NCBI RefSeq assembly: GCF_013618865.1
Contig: NZ_JABSOE010000009.1
Location: 1-64,000 of the forward strand
Origin: Phocaeicola faecicola
Lineage (GTDB): Bacteria; Bacteroidota; Bacteroidia; Bacteroidales; Bacteroidaceae
Direction of reading: 5' to 3'
DNA length: 64,000 nt
The stretch's first letter is position 1. Each line of letters begins with the position of its first letter. Of the stretch, positions 1-7,780 are shown one piece after another. The notes below the pieces were generated by a model. The model saw only the letters and a program-made list of their open reading frames with translations. It searched no databases and was not told where the DNA came from. Made by a program: the position numbers and the translations under genes.

Positions 1-124
1 AAGATGATTATGAGCCGATTTAATTTTATGAGAATTAAATTTAGAATTATCGGAGCTGTATGCGGTGAAAGTCGCACGTACAGTTCTTAATGGGGAAAGC
101 GGCAGCAATGCCGCCGACCTACAT
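1..124 (+). mobile_element. Group II intron, 3' end (domains IV-VI), partial
   Basis: Positions 53-86 fold as a 34-nt group II intron domain V: an 8-bp basal stem (53-60 with 79-86), the AGC catalytic triad at 54-56, a two-base CG bulge on the 3' side and a GAAA tetraloop at 67-70. Domain VI follows (about 90-124): a stem capped by GCGGC/GCCGC and an unpaired A at 117 as the likely branch point. If the intron ends in AT at 124, this A is eight nucleotides from the 3' splice site, which fits the family. The AT-rich stem at 20-42 would be the distal part of domain IV. The reverse transcriptase gene expected in domain IV lies outside the window. The exact 3' boundary (122 or 124) is inferred. 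Confidence 0.88.
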
Positions 125-150
125 AACAACCTTAAACTATTGATTATCTT

Positions 151-579
151 ATGGATAAAAACTATGACTTTACTGCAGTACCACACGGATATGCACTCTG
201 CCTCTATCCGTCTTGTACGCATTCCGAAAAATGCATCCGTCATTTGCTTACCTCCCATCTGCCGTCCGACATGGAATATCTCAGTATCATCAACCCGAAA
301 TGCACAGGCACGGACTGCCGGTATTTTGCCCCCGACCGCCAGGTACGGTATGCCCGCGGATTCACCCGGATCTTTGACGAAGTACCTTTTGCCAAAGTGA
401 GAGACATCCGGCAAATCCTGCTCCGCAGATACGGAAAAGAGTTATATTACCGCTACCGGAGGGGAACTTATCCGATTCCGCCGAAGGAACAGCAGTACAT
501 TGAAACAGTGTTCCGGACTCAGGGACTTACCCATCAGCTGAGATTCGACAGTTATGAGGATAATTACGAATGGAGATAA
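151..579 (+). CDS. DUF6078 family protein
   Basis: A 142-residue soluble protein without signal peptide or membrane segment. It resembles the Bacteroidales family annotated as DUF6078: an N-terminal segment with spaced cysteines (CLYPSCTHSEKCIRH, around residues 17-30), a second cysteine pair in KCTGTDCRYF, then a basic, tyrosine-rich C-terminal half with KELYYRYRRGTYPI and a conserved PPKEQQYI stretch. The cysteines suggest a metal site, but that is inference; no function is established. The start codon lies only about 27 bp after the end of the group II intron, so the intron has separated the gene from whatever was upstream. No clear promoter is visible in that gap, so expression may depend on intron transcription. 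Confidence 0.75.
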   Translation: MDKNYDFTAVPHGYALCLYPSCTHSEKCIRHLLTSHLPSDMEYLSIINPKCTGTDCRYFAPDRQVRYARGFTRIFDEVPFAKVRDIRQILLRRYGKELYYRYRRGTYPIPPKEQQYIETVFRTQGLTHQLRFDSYEDNYEWR

Positions 580-597
580 ACGCTGGTGGAAATAGAA

Positions 598-629
598 ACG
601 AACGAAGATAAATACGAACGAAGATAAAT
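598..629 (+). repeat. Perfect 16-bp tandem duplication
   Basis: The unit ACGAACGAAGATAAAT occurs twice head to tail (598-613 and 614-629), directly after the DUF6078 stop codon. It is non-coding and probably a replication-slippage duplication. Confidence 0.8.
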
Positions 630-682
630 AAAGGAGTCGGACATTCGGTCTGGGGAAACAATCCAAGATTATCATGGGGAGG

Positions 683-774
683 AAACTCCAGTTTCACAAT
701 TATGCAACTCAAGTTTCACTTCCAGGAAACAAAAGTTTCATCATCGTGCTACTTCCACGAGGAATTCCTGTGGA
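683..774. repeat. Three 21-23 bp units with GAAAC-N4-GTTTC dyads, plus a palindrome
   Basis: Three near-copies start at 683, 706 and 727 (spacing 23 and 21 bp), each ending in AGTTTCA. Units 1 and 3 are perfect dyads (GAAACTCCAGTTTC and GAAACAAAAGTTTC); unit 2 is imperfect (CAACTCAAGTTTC). A further palindrome centred on GGAATTCC flanked by CCAC/GTGG lies at about 752-774. All lie upstream of the gene starting at 857. An open frame runs through them, but the repeat structure and atypical peptide argue that they are non-coding, either a clustered operator or the remains of an intergenic repeat. Confidence 0.55.
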
Positions 775-856
775 GAATCCGGAAAATCTTCTTAATTTTG
801 GCAGGCAGGTTTCCAACAACTGCAGCATTGAATACTTACTTATATATTGTCACATT

Positions 857-1267
857 ATGCTTGAACGCGACTATATCATGCGGCTCATCCTTCAATTTTT
901 CGAGGCACTGGAGAAACTGAAGGAGGAACGGGAAAAAGGAAAGGAAGAGGCGACCTTGCAACAGGATACCGGCAGTATGTACCGGTGCTACTTCCAGCAG
1001 TCGGAACGCTTCTTCTACGAACAGGATGTCCCCTTCATCATGCATTATCTGGGGACGGCCTTTCCTCCTCAGGAATTGCTGCAACGCATAGAGATACTGG
1101 CCGAACTGTTTTATTTCGATGCCTCATTAAAAAAATCAGACGCCGAAAGAAACAGCCTGCTCAAAAAAGCGCTTGAACTTTTACAGTACCTGGATACCCA
1201 CAGCAATACTTTTTCACTGGAAAGACGGCAGAAAATCAGGGAAATCAGCGAGACGATATACCAATAG
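857..1267 (+). CDS. Hypothetical protein, 136 aa, alpha-helical
   Basis: The frame is open from 674, but I place the start at ATG 857 because the product then begins MLERDYIMRLILQFFEALEKL, an opening typical of small conserved Bacteroides proteins, and because the upstream part covers the dyad repeats. The protein looks wholly helical: amphipathic N-terminus, a charged linker (KEEREKGKEE), then a TPR-like C-terminal half (LLQRIEILAELFYFDASL, NSLLKKALELLQYLD). It has no signal peptide or catalytic motif. It may belong to a small DUF family with the same start (DUF6483-like), but I am not certain. No function is assigned. Confidence 0.6.
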   Translation: MLERDYIMRLILQFFEALEKLKEEREKGKEEATLQQDTGSMYRCYFQQSERFFYEQDVPFIMHYLGTAFPPQELLQRIEILAELFYFDASLKKSDAERNSLLKKALELLQYLDTHSNTFSLERRQKIREISETIYQ

Positions 1268-1342
1268 ACGGATTTCTGCAGAAAATCGAGTTAAAATTCA
1301 TGTTTTTTCTTATAAAATGTACGATTAGAAAAAAAGTTTTTC

Positions 1343-1350
1343 TATATTTG
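1343..1350 (+). promoter_or_regulatory. Bacteroides -7 box for the Lrp gene
   Basis: TATATTTG fits the TAnnTTTG box of the primary sigma factor. It lies 35 bp before the ATG at 1385 in an AT-rich gap. No convincing -33 TTTG was found. Confidence 0.5.
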
Positions 1351-1384
1351 CTTACAAAATGATAATAACAAGACGTTAATTCAT

Positions 1385-1843
1385 ATGGAAAAGATTGATA
1401 ATCTCGACAAGCAGATTCTGGAAATCATCTCCCAGAACGCACGTATTCCTTTCAAGGATGTAGCTGCCGACTGCGGTGTATCGCGTGCAGCTATTCATCA
1501 GCGCGTACAAAGACTGATCGACTTAGGCGTCATCATCGGTTCTGGATACCATGTAAACCCCAAGAGTCTGGGATATAGTACCTGTACTTATGTGGGTATC
1601 AAGTTGGAAAAAGGATCAATGTACAAGAGTGTGGTAGCCGAACTGGAAAAGATTCCTGAAATCGTGGAATGTCATTTCACTACCGGTCCTTACACCATGC
1701 TGACCAAACTGTATTCTACTGACAATGAGCATCTGATGGATTTGCTGAACTCAAAGATTCAGGAAATTCCGGGAGTGGTGGCTACGGAAACACTGATTTC
1801 GCTTGAGCAAAGTATCAAGAAAGAAATCCCTATCCGTAAATAG
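1385..1843 (+). CDS. Lrp/AsnC family transcriptional regulator
   Basis: The 152 residues match the usual length of the family. The N-terminal winged helix-turn-helix covers about residues 5-55 (LDKQILEIISQNARIPFKDVA, then CGVSRAAIHQRVQRL as recognition helix). The C-terminal RAM ligand-binding and oligomerisation domain follows (about 65-145, with VECHFTTGPYTMLTKLYS and the conserved IPGVVATETLISLE). Such proteins form dimers to octamers that sense amino acids and either activate or repress nearby genes. The gene has its own promoter box at 1343 and is followed three bases later by a DUF4491 gene, so the two are probably cotranscribed. The effector is not deducible. Confidence 0.92.
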   Translation: MEKIDNLDKQILEIISQNARIPFKDVAADCGVSRAAIHQRVQRLIDLGVIIGSGYHVNPKSLGYSTCTYVGIKLEKGSMYKSVVAELEKIPEIVECHFTTGPYTMLTKLYSTDNEHLMDLLNSKIQEIPGVVATETLISLEQSIKKEIPIRK

Positions 1844-1846
1844 TCT

Positions 1847-2158
1847 ATGGAATGGCTTGACACTTATCACATCGGCGGTCTGGTCATCGGAATCTGCACC
1901 TTCCTGATCATCGGCATTTTCCACCCTATCGTGGTCAAGGCCGAATATTACTGGGGCACGAGGTGCTGGTGGTGGTTCCTGATTGCCGGTCTGGCTGGAG
2001 TAGCCGGTTCGGTCATGGTAAGCGATATCCTGGTTTCCAGTCTGCTGGGAGTTTTCTCTTTCTCGTCTTTCTGGACGATTAAGGAAATATTCGAACAAAA
2101 GGAAAGAGTGAAGAAAGGATGGTTCCCAATGAACCCGAAACGCAAGGATGAATATTAA
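1847..2158 (+). CDS. DUF4491 family small membrane protein
   Basis: A 103-residue protein with three predicted transmembrane segments (about residues 9-30, 41-61 and 65-80), followed by a short basic cytoplasmic tail. The sequence IGIFHPIVVKAEYYWGTRCWWWFLIAG is characteristic of the DUF4491 family in Bacteroidetes and Firmicutes. The tail is consistent with membership (IKEIFEQKERVKKGWFPMNPKR). The gene starts three bases after the Lrp stop codon and ends just before a terminator, so it forms the second gene of a two-gene operon. No function is known for the family. Confidence 0.85.
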   Translation: MEWLDTYHIGGLVIGICTFLIIGIFHPIVVKAEYYWGTRCWWWFLIAGLAGVAGSVMVSDILVSSLLGVFSFSSFWTIKEIFEQKERVKKGWFPMNPKRKDEY

Positions 2159-2185
2159 ATTCCGGATACCGATACAGTATCATAT

Positions 2186-2215
2186 AAAAAACGTCAGTGA
2201 AAACTGGCGTTTTTT
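2186..2215 (+). terminator. Intrinsic terminator after lrp-DUF4491
   Basis: The stem ACGtCAGT/ACTGgCGT has a GAAA-type loop and a T6 tail (2210-2215), with an A-run before it. It sits 28 bp after the DUF4491 stop codon. Confidence 0.85.
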
Positions 2216-2380
2216 GTTTTTTATCTCTTCCTGAAAGCTTTCTGCAGACATCCCTGAAATTGTTTTGCAGACGAAGCACCGCCGGTTTCCGGACAGCCTC
2301 CGTTTTTATTCTCCAGCCATGACGGATGTATCAAAAATATTTTATAACATTGTACAATAATTATTTTAAAAGGACTAAAT

Positions 2381-4294
2381 ATGAAGATTTCCCAAAAACT
2401 TGTGGCAATTGCCTTGTGTGCATGTTTGTATGCGCCCACACAGACTTATGCCTATTCTGAAAGGAATATCCTGCAAAAAGAGTTTGTGGCCGATTCTCTC
2501 CGTGCTTATCTCGTACCCGGTCAGAAATGGGTAAAATATCCGGCCTATGCCGACCGGACAGGCTGGGACAACCTTTTCGGACAGAATAAGGAGAAGGTCA
2601 TCAAGAACGGTGAGAAATTTCTGAACTATGAATGGAAGGTAGTCAAGGCGAGTGACTACCTGGAATATGAAAGAAGCGGAAACCGGAAGGTGATGGAGAA
2701 TCCTTTTGATGCCAACAACCAGGCCATCGTGCAACTGCTGTTTGCCGAACTGGCGGAAGGTAAGGGGCGGTTCATGGACCAGCTGATCAACGGGGTGTTC
2801 CATTCGTGCGAAATGACTTCCTGGGCACTGTCGGCCCACCTGGTACGCCAGCCCGACGGACGTTCACTCCCGGCATACGACTATGATATGATTGACCTGA
2901 CAGCGGGCGACCTGGGTAATATGCTTTCGTGGGTGTATTATTTCATGCACGAGTCGTTCGACAAGATCAACCCGGAAATTTCACGCCGGTTATACCATGA
3001 ACTCGACAAACGGATCATGGTGCCTTATCTGGAGGACGATTCGTTCTGGTGGATGGCGGTCAACTATAAGGACGGGGACATGATCAACAACTGGAACCCG
3101 TGGTGCAACAGCAATGCGCTGATGACGTTCATGCTGCTGGAAAACGATACCGACCGACTGGCCAAGGCGGTGATGAGAAGCATTGAATCGGTAGACAAGT
3201 TTATCAATTACGTGCATCAGGACGGTGCCTGCGAAGAGGGGCCTTCGTACTGGGGACACGCTTCCGGAAAACTGCTCGACTATCTGGTACTGCTGTCGGA
3301 TATTACGGGTGACAAGATCAATATCTTCGATAATCCTCAGATCCGGAACATGGGAGAATATATCTCGAGAAGTTACGTAGGCAACGGATGGGTGGTCAAC
3401 TTTGCCGATGCTTCGGCCAAGGGAGGAGGCGACCCGTACCTGATTTTCCGCTATGGAAAGGCTATCCAGAGCCAGGAACTGCTGGCCTTTGCGGGTTACC
3501 TGAATACCGGTAAGGGAATCGGACTGAAAAGCCGGGATGTGTACCGGATTCTGGAAGCGTTCCAGGTAGACCGGGAGCTGCAGCAGATGAAGGACCCGCG
3601 AAAGAGCCCTGACTATACCTGGTATCCGGAGACAGAGTTTTACTATGCACGGAAGGGAAAGGCTTTCTTTGCCGCAAAGGGAGGTTATAACGACGAGAGT
3701 CACAACCACAACGATGCAGGTACCTTCTCTTTGTGGGTCAACGATACTCCGATGCTGATTGACGCCGGAGTGGGAACCTATACCCGTCAGACCTTCAGTT
3801 CGGAACGATATACCATCTGGACCATGCAAAGCAACTATCACAACCTTCCGCTGGTCAATGGGGTGCCTCAGAAATACGGACGCAAATACAAGGCAAAAGT
3901 GCTAGATGCCGCCAACGGGCGCTTCAGCGTGGACATTGCGGGAGCCTATCCGGCAGAAGCGAAAATCAAGGAATGGAAGCGTTCTTATCAGGTTAAGGGC
4001 AACCGCCTGGACATCCGCGACCAATTTGAACTGACAGAGGCCTCTCAGCCCAACCAGGTCAACTTCCTGACATGGGGAGAGGTACAGTTGGAAGAAGGTC
4101 AGGTTACGATTCAGGTAAACGGACAGAAAGCCGTCCTGAAGTTCGACGGAAAGGCATTTGAGGCAAAGAAGGAAAGCATTGCCCTGACCGACCCGAGATT
4201 GTCGAATGTATGGGGTAAGGAAATCTACCGGATCTCACTTACCGCCAAGCAGGTTGCGGATAAGGGAGATTACCGCTTTACCGTCAGCTACTGA
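2381..4294 (+). CDS. Secreted heparinase II/III family polysaccharide lyase
   Basis: A 637-residue protein with a cleavable signal peptide (about residues 1-24, ending TQTYA). The N-terminal two thirds form an alpha/alpha-toroid (tryptophan-rich WWMAVNYKDGDMINNWNPWCNSN near 210-240), and the C-terminal part is the heparinase II/III-like beta-sandwich, with the diagnostic stretch ESHNHNDAGTFSLW near 440 followed by YHNLPLVNG. Such enzymes cleave uronic-acid-containing polysaccharides by beta-elimination in the periplasm. Several CAZy families share this fold (PL12, PL15, PL21, PL33); I cannot assign one by eye. The gene is monocistronic, between two terminators, with no SusC/SusD or other lyases adjacent, so the substrate is not indicated by context. 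Confidence 0.85.
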   Translation: MKISQKLVAIALCACLYAPTQTYAYSERNILQKEFVADSLRAYLVPGQKWVKYPAYADRTGWDNLFGQNKEKVIKNGEKFLNYEWKVVKASDYLEYERSGNRKVMENPFDANNQAIVQLLFAELAEGKGRFMDQLINGVFHSCEMTSWALSAHLVRQPDGRSLPAYDYDMIDLTAGDLGNMLSWVYYFMHESFDKINPEISRRLYHELDKRIMVPYLEDDSFWWMAVNYKDGDMINNWNPWCNSNALMTFMLLENDTDRLAKAVMRSIESVDKFINYVHQDGACEEGPSYWGHASGKLLDYLVLLSDITGDKINIFDNPQIRNMGEYISRSYVGNGWVVNFADASAKGGGDPYLIFRYGKAIQSQELLAFAGYLNTGKGIGLKSRDVYRILEAFQVDRELQQMKDPRKSPDYTWYPETEFYYARKGKAFFAAKGGYNDESHNHNDAGTFSLWVNDTPMLIDAGVGTYTRQTFSSERYTIWTMQSNYHNLPLVNGVPQKYGRKYKAKVLDAANGRFSVDIAGAYPAEAKIKEWKRSYQVKGNRLDIRDQFELTEASQPNQVNFLTWGEVQLEEGQVTIQVNGQKAVLKFDGKAFEAKKESIALTDPRLSNVWGKEIYRISLTAKQVADKGDYRFTVSY

Positions 4295-4352
4295 TGCGGC
4301 ACCTGCTGCTGCGACAGTGATGCACATCAGACAGCAGCCATGCGGATGACAT

Positions 4353-4405
4353 AAAAAAAGACAGCTCCGGAAGTTCTTTTTCATACTTCCGGAGCTGTCT
4401 TTTTT
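4353..4405. terminator. Bidirectional terminator between lyase and sufS
   Basis: A perfect 14-bp stem (GACAGCTCCGGAAG with CTTCCGGAGCTGTC) is flanked by A7 on the left and T6 on the right. It therefore serves both the plus-strand lyase gene and the convergent minus-strand suf operon. Confidence 0.93.
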
Positions 4406-4430
4406 ATGAGATGTAAACAGGATCTCTGTT

Positions 4431-5645
4431 TCAGAACATTCGGCTTACCCGTTCAATACCTGCTACCAGTGCATCGGCTTCTTCCTTGGTATTGTATATA
4501 CCGAATGAAGCCCGTACCGTACCCTCGATGCCCAAACGGCGCATCAGCGGTTCTGCACAATGATGACCGGTGCGGACAGCTATGCCCAGACGGTCGAGCA
4601 AGGTACCCATGTCAAAATGGTGGATATTACCTACCAGGAATGAAATCACTCCTCCCTTATGGGCAGCCTCACCGAAGATACGCATGTTCGGTATCTCCTT
4701 CAGACGCTGCATGGCATAAACCGTCAGTTCATGCTCGTAGGCTGCAATCTGGTCCATTCCGATGGCTGATACATAATCCAAAGCCTTGGCCAGTGCCGTC
4801 GTACCAATGTAATCCGGCGTTCCCGCTTCAAACTTGAAAGGAAGCTGGTTGAAAGTGGTCTTTTCAAAACTTACATTCTGAATCATCTCACCCCCTCCCT
4901 GATAAGGAGGCAGCTTGTCCAGCCAGTTCTCCTTGCCGTATAACACACCGACTCCAGTAGGACCATATATCTTATGTCCGCTGAACACGTAGAAATCGGC
5001 ATCCAGGTCCTGTACGTCGACCGGCATATGCGGAATACCCTGGGCACCGTCAATCAATACCGGTACCTGATGGGCATGAGCCATCTCAATGATCTGCTTC
5101 ACCGGATTGATGGTTCCCAGCACATTGGAAACATGGGCTACAGAAACCAGCCGGGTACGCGGAGAGAAAAGTTTCTCATATTCATTCAGCAGGAGTTCCC
5201 CACGGTCGTTCATCGGAATCACTTTCAGTACAATTCCCTTGCGCATGGCCTGAAGCTGCCAGGAGACGATGTTGCTATGATGCTCCATGACGGAAACAAT
5301 GACCTCATCTCCCTCCTTCATCTGACTTTCCACAAAGGAAGAGGCTACCAGATTGATGCTCTCCGTAGTGCCCCGGGTAAAGACAATCTCATTGGTGCTG
5401 CCGGCATTGATGAAGCGACGTACCGTTTCCCGCGAAGCTTCGTGCAAATTGGTAGCCTGCTGCGACAGGAAATGTACCCCCCGGTGTACGTTGGCATTGA
5501 CCGAATAATACTCCTCTACTATGGCATCGACCACACAGCGTGGTTTCTGTGTCGTGGCTCCATTATCCAGATATACCAGCGGCTTGCCGTATACCGTACG
5601 TGACAATATCGGAAAATCTTCTCTTATTTTGTTTACGTCGTACAT
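4431..5645 (-). CDS. sufS: Cysteine desulfurase SufS
   Basis: A 404-residue PLP enzyme that releases sulfur from cysteine as a persulfide for Fe-S cluster assembly. Visible features are the N-terminal YLDNGATTQKP, the EHHSNIVSWQ stretch, the PLP lysine in FSGHKIYGPTGVG, and the catalytic cysteine in RTGHHCAEPL near residue 360. This is the group II (SufS) arrangement rather than NifS/IscS. It is the last gene of the sufBCDS cluster, 15 bp after sufD, and ends in the bidirectional terminator. No sufE or sufU partner is present in the window, so the sulfur acceptor must be encoded elsewhere or be SufB itself. Confidence 0.97.
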   Translation of the reverse strand: MYDVNKIREDFPILSRTVYGKPLVYLDNGATTQKPRCVVDAIVEEYYSVNANVHRGVHFLSQQATNLHEASRETVRRFINAGSTNEIVFTRGTTESINLVASSFVESQMKEGDEVIVSVMEHHSNIVSWQLQAMRKGIVLKVIPMNDRGELLLNEYEKLFSPRTRLVSVAHVSNVLGTINPVKQIIEMAHAHQVPVLIDGAQGIPHMPVDVQDLDADFYVFSGHKIYGPTGVGVLYGKENWLDKLPPYQGGGEMIQNVSFEKTTFNQLPFKFEAGTPDYIGTTALAKALDYVSAIGMDQIAAYEHELTVYAMQRLKEIPNMRIFGEAAHKGGVISFLVGNIHHFDMGTLLDRLGIAVRTGHHCAEPLMRRLGIEGTVRASFGIYNTKEEADALVAGIERVSRMF

Positions 5646-5660
5646 AAGCTATCGATTATT

Positions 5661-7004
5661 TTATTTACAAATGGCGCAGCCCTGACACTTGTTCAACTCA
5701 CCGCGGAAACGTTTCTCAACCAGCAGGTGCAGACGGTCTTTCAAAGCGTCCATACGGATATTGTCGATGACTTCGTTGACGAAGGCAAACATCAGCAACA
5801 GGCGGGCTTCCTTCAGACTGATACCACGCTGCTGCATATAGAACAGTGCATTTTCATCCAGTTGACCTACGGTTGCTCCGTGTGAACACTTGACATCGTC
5901 AGCATAAATCTCCAGCTGCGGCTGGGTGTACATACGTGCCTCACGGGTAGCACAGATGTTGCGGTTCGTCTGCTGAGAAGAAGTATGCTGGGCTCCTTCG
6001 CGTACCAGTACCTTACCGGCAAACGCTCCGATGGCCTGATCGTCGAGCACATACTTGAAAAGCTCATTGCTGGTACAGTCGGATACCCGGTGGTCAATGA
6101 ACGTATGGTTGTCTACCTGTTCGTTTCTGTCGGCAATGGCCATACCGCACAGGTTGACTTCAGCTCCCCTTCCTGACAGGTATACTTCCGTAGTGTTGCG
6201 GGTAGTACCGTTGTGCAAGGTCATGCCGTTGAGCAGCACGTTACTGTTTGCCTGCTGGTCGACATAGAGGTTACTGAACCGTACCGTACTGTTATGCGTT
6301 TCCTCCAGTTCATAAAGATCGAAGACTGCATTCTCTCCTACATAGGCTTCGATGACCTGAGTAGAAAGGAAATTCACTTCGTCCATGGCATGGTCGCAGA
6401 TAAGCAGACGAGCCTGTGCGCCGTCTTCCACGACAATCAGCAAGCGGCGGTTGACCATAAAGTCCACATCCGCACGCAAGATATTCACCAGCTGGATCGG
6501 ACGTTCCAATATCGTATTCTTAGGAATGTACATCAGTACACCGTCCTGTGCAAACATGGTATTGAAAGCAGTGACCGCATCCTTTGATGTATCCGCCAGT
6601 TTACCATAATATTTTTTCACCAGTTCGGGATGCTGCTCAGCCATATCCTTCAGGCTGCCGAAGATCACTCCTTCAGGCAACTGTGCAGAAGGATGATCGT
6701 GCTTGTCGAAAGCATCATTGACCACAAAGTACAGCGAAGTACTCATGTTCGGCACGTCACACTTGAACACCTCATAAGGATTCACCGGAATGTTCAGCCG
6801 GTTCAGGTTCAATCCGTAATCGGGAGCAAAGAACTTGCTCACATCCGTATACTTATACTTTTCCTGCTTGCGCGTAGGGAAACCCAGCCGTTCGAAATCG
6901 GCAAAAGCTCTGGCACGGGGTACATTCAGCACCTCGGCACTGTGCTTGCAGATCATCGCCTCGCACTGCGTGAAAAGATCGATATATTGCTGTTCTACTT
7001 TCAT
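5661..7004 (-). CDS. sufD: Fe-S cluster assembly protein SufD
   Basis: A 447-residue beta-helix scaffold subunit that joins SufB and SufC in the SufBC2D complex. The C-terminal half carries the conserved core: LVREGAQHTSSQQTNRN, DDVKCSHGATVGQLDENALFYMQQRGI, then an alpha-helical tail. It overlaps no gene; the start lies two bases after the sufC stop codon, so translation is coupled. An oddity is the extreme C-terminus, KCQGCAICK, which places three cysteines in a CxxCxxC arrangement in the last eight residues; this could bind metal or a nascent cluster. Whether it is general in Bacteroidales SufD I cannot check here. Confidence 0.95.
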   Translation of the reverse strand: MKVEQQYIDLFTQCEAMICKHSAEVLNVPRARAFADFERLGFPTRKQEKYKYTDVSKFFAPDYGLNLNRLNIPVNPYEVFKCDVPNMSTSLYFVVNDAFDKHDHPSAQLPEGVIFGSLKDMAEQHPELVKKYYGKLADTSKDAVTAFNTMFAQDGVLMYIPKNTILERPIQLVNILRADVDFMVNRRLLIVVEDGAQARLLICDHAMDEVNFLSTQVIEAYVGENAVFDLYELEETHNSTVRFSNLYVDQQANSNVLLNGMTLHNGTTRNTTEVYLSGRGAEVNLCGMAIADRNEQVDNHTFIDHRVSDCTSNELFKYVLDDQAIGAFAGKVLVREGAQHTSSQQTNRNICATREARMYTQPQLEIYADDVKCSHGATVGQLDENALFYMQQRGISLKEARLLLMFAFVNEVIDNIRMDALKDRLHLLVEKRFRGELNKCQGCAICK

Positions 7005-7006
7005 GA

Positions 7007-7759
7007 TTATTCTCCCAGTTCTTTCTTAATCCAATCGTAACCCTTTTCTTCCAGTTCCAAAGCCAGTTCCGGTCCGGCAGTCTTTACAATACGTCCCTTG
7101 TACAAGACATGTACGATATCCGGCTTGATGTAATCGAGCAGACGCTGATAGTGAGTAATCACAATGCAACTGGTTTCGGGAGTCTTGAGCTTGTTCACTC
7201 CTTCGGCTACGATACGAAGGGCATCGATATCCAGTCCGGAATCGGTTTCATCCAGGATGCTCAGTTTCGGCTCCAGCATGGCCATCTGGAAAATCTCATT
7301 CCGTTTTTTCTCTCCACCCGAGAAGCCCTCGTTGACAGAGCGATTGGCCAGTTTGCTGTCCAGTTCCACAATCTCTCTCTTCTGGCGCATCAGCTTCAGG
7401 AACTCGCTTGCCGACAATGCAGGAAGTCCCTTGTATTTACGCTGTTCGTTGACTGCCGCACGCATGAAATTCACCATGCTTACCCCAGGAATCTCTACCG
7501 GATACTGGAAAGACAGGAACAAGCCCTCATGGCTACGGTCTTCGGCGCTCAACGCCAGCAGGTCCTTGCCTTCGAAAGTCACCGAACCTTTTGTCACTTC
7601 ATAAGCAGGATGTCCCACCAGCACGTTACTCAATGTACTCTTACCAGACCCGTTCGGTCCCATGATTGCATGTACTTCTCCGGCCTTAACCGTCAGGTTA
7701 ATACCCTTCAATATCTCTTTGCCATTAATGGTGGCATGTAAATCTTTAATTTCTAACAT
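7007..7759 (-). CDS. sufC: Fe-S cluster assembly ATPase SufC
   Basis: A 250-residue soluble ABC-type ATPase that drives conformational change of the SufBC2D scaffold. Walker A is GPNGSGKST (about residues 34-42), the signature is [11 protein letters not shown], and Walker B with switch is [17 protein letters not shown], where the DETDSGLD variant is specific to SufC. It lies between sufB (21 bp upstream) and sufD (two bases downstream) in one minus-strand operon. Confidence 0.97.
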   Translation of the reverse strand: MLEIKDLHATINGKEILKGINLTVKAGEVHAIMGPNGSGKSTLSNVLVGHPAYEVTKGSVTFEGKDLLALSAEDRSHEGLFLSFQYPVEIPGVSMVNFMRAAVNEQRKYKGLPALSASEFLKLMRQKREIVELDSKLANRSVNEGFSGGEKKRNEIFQMAMLEPKLSILDETDSGLDIDALRIVAEGVNKLKTPETSCIVITHYQRLLDYIKPDIVHVLYKGRIVKTAGPELALELEEKGYDWIKKELGE

Positions 7760-7780
7760 AATCTTCGATTAAGCTTTATT

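Noticed and set aside
65-400. Plus-strand open frame starting inside the group II intron
   Set aside because: Overlaps domain V/VI of the intron and the DUF6078 gene in another frame; no signature.
674-856. N-terminal extension of the 136-aa hypothetical protein from ATG 674
   Set aside because: The extension covers the three GAAAC-N4-GTTTC dyads and has no homologous look; the start at 857 gives a typical protein start.
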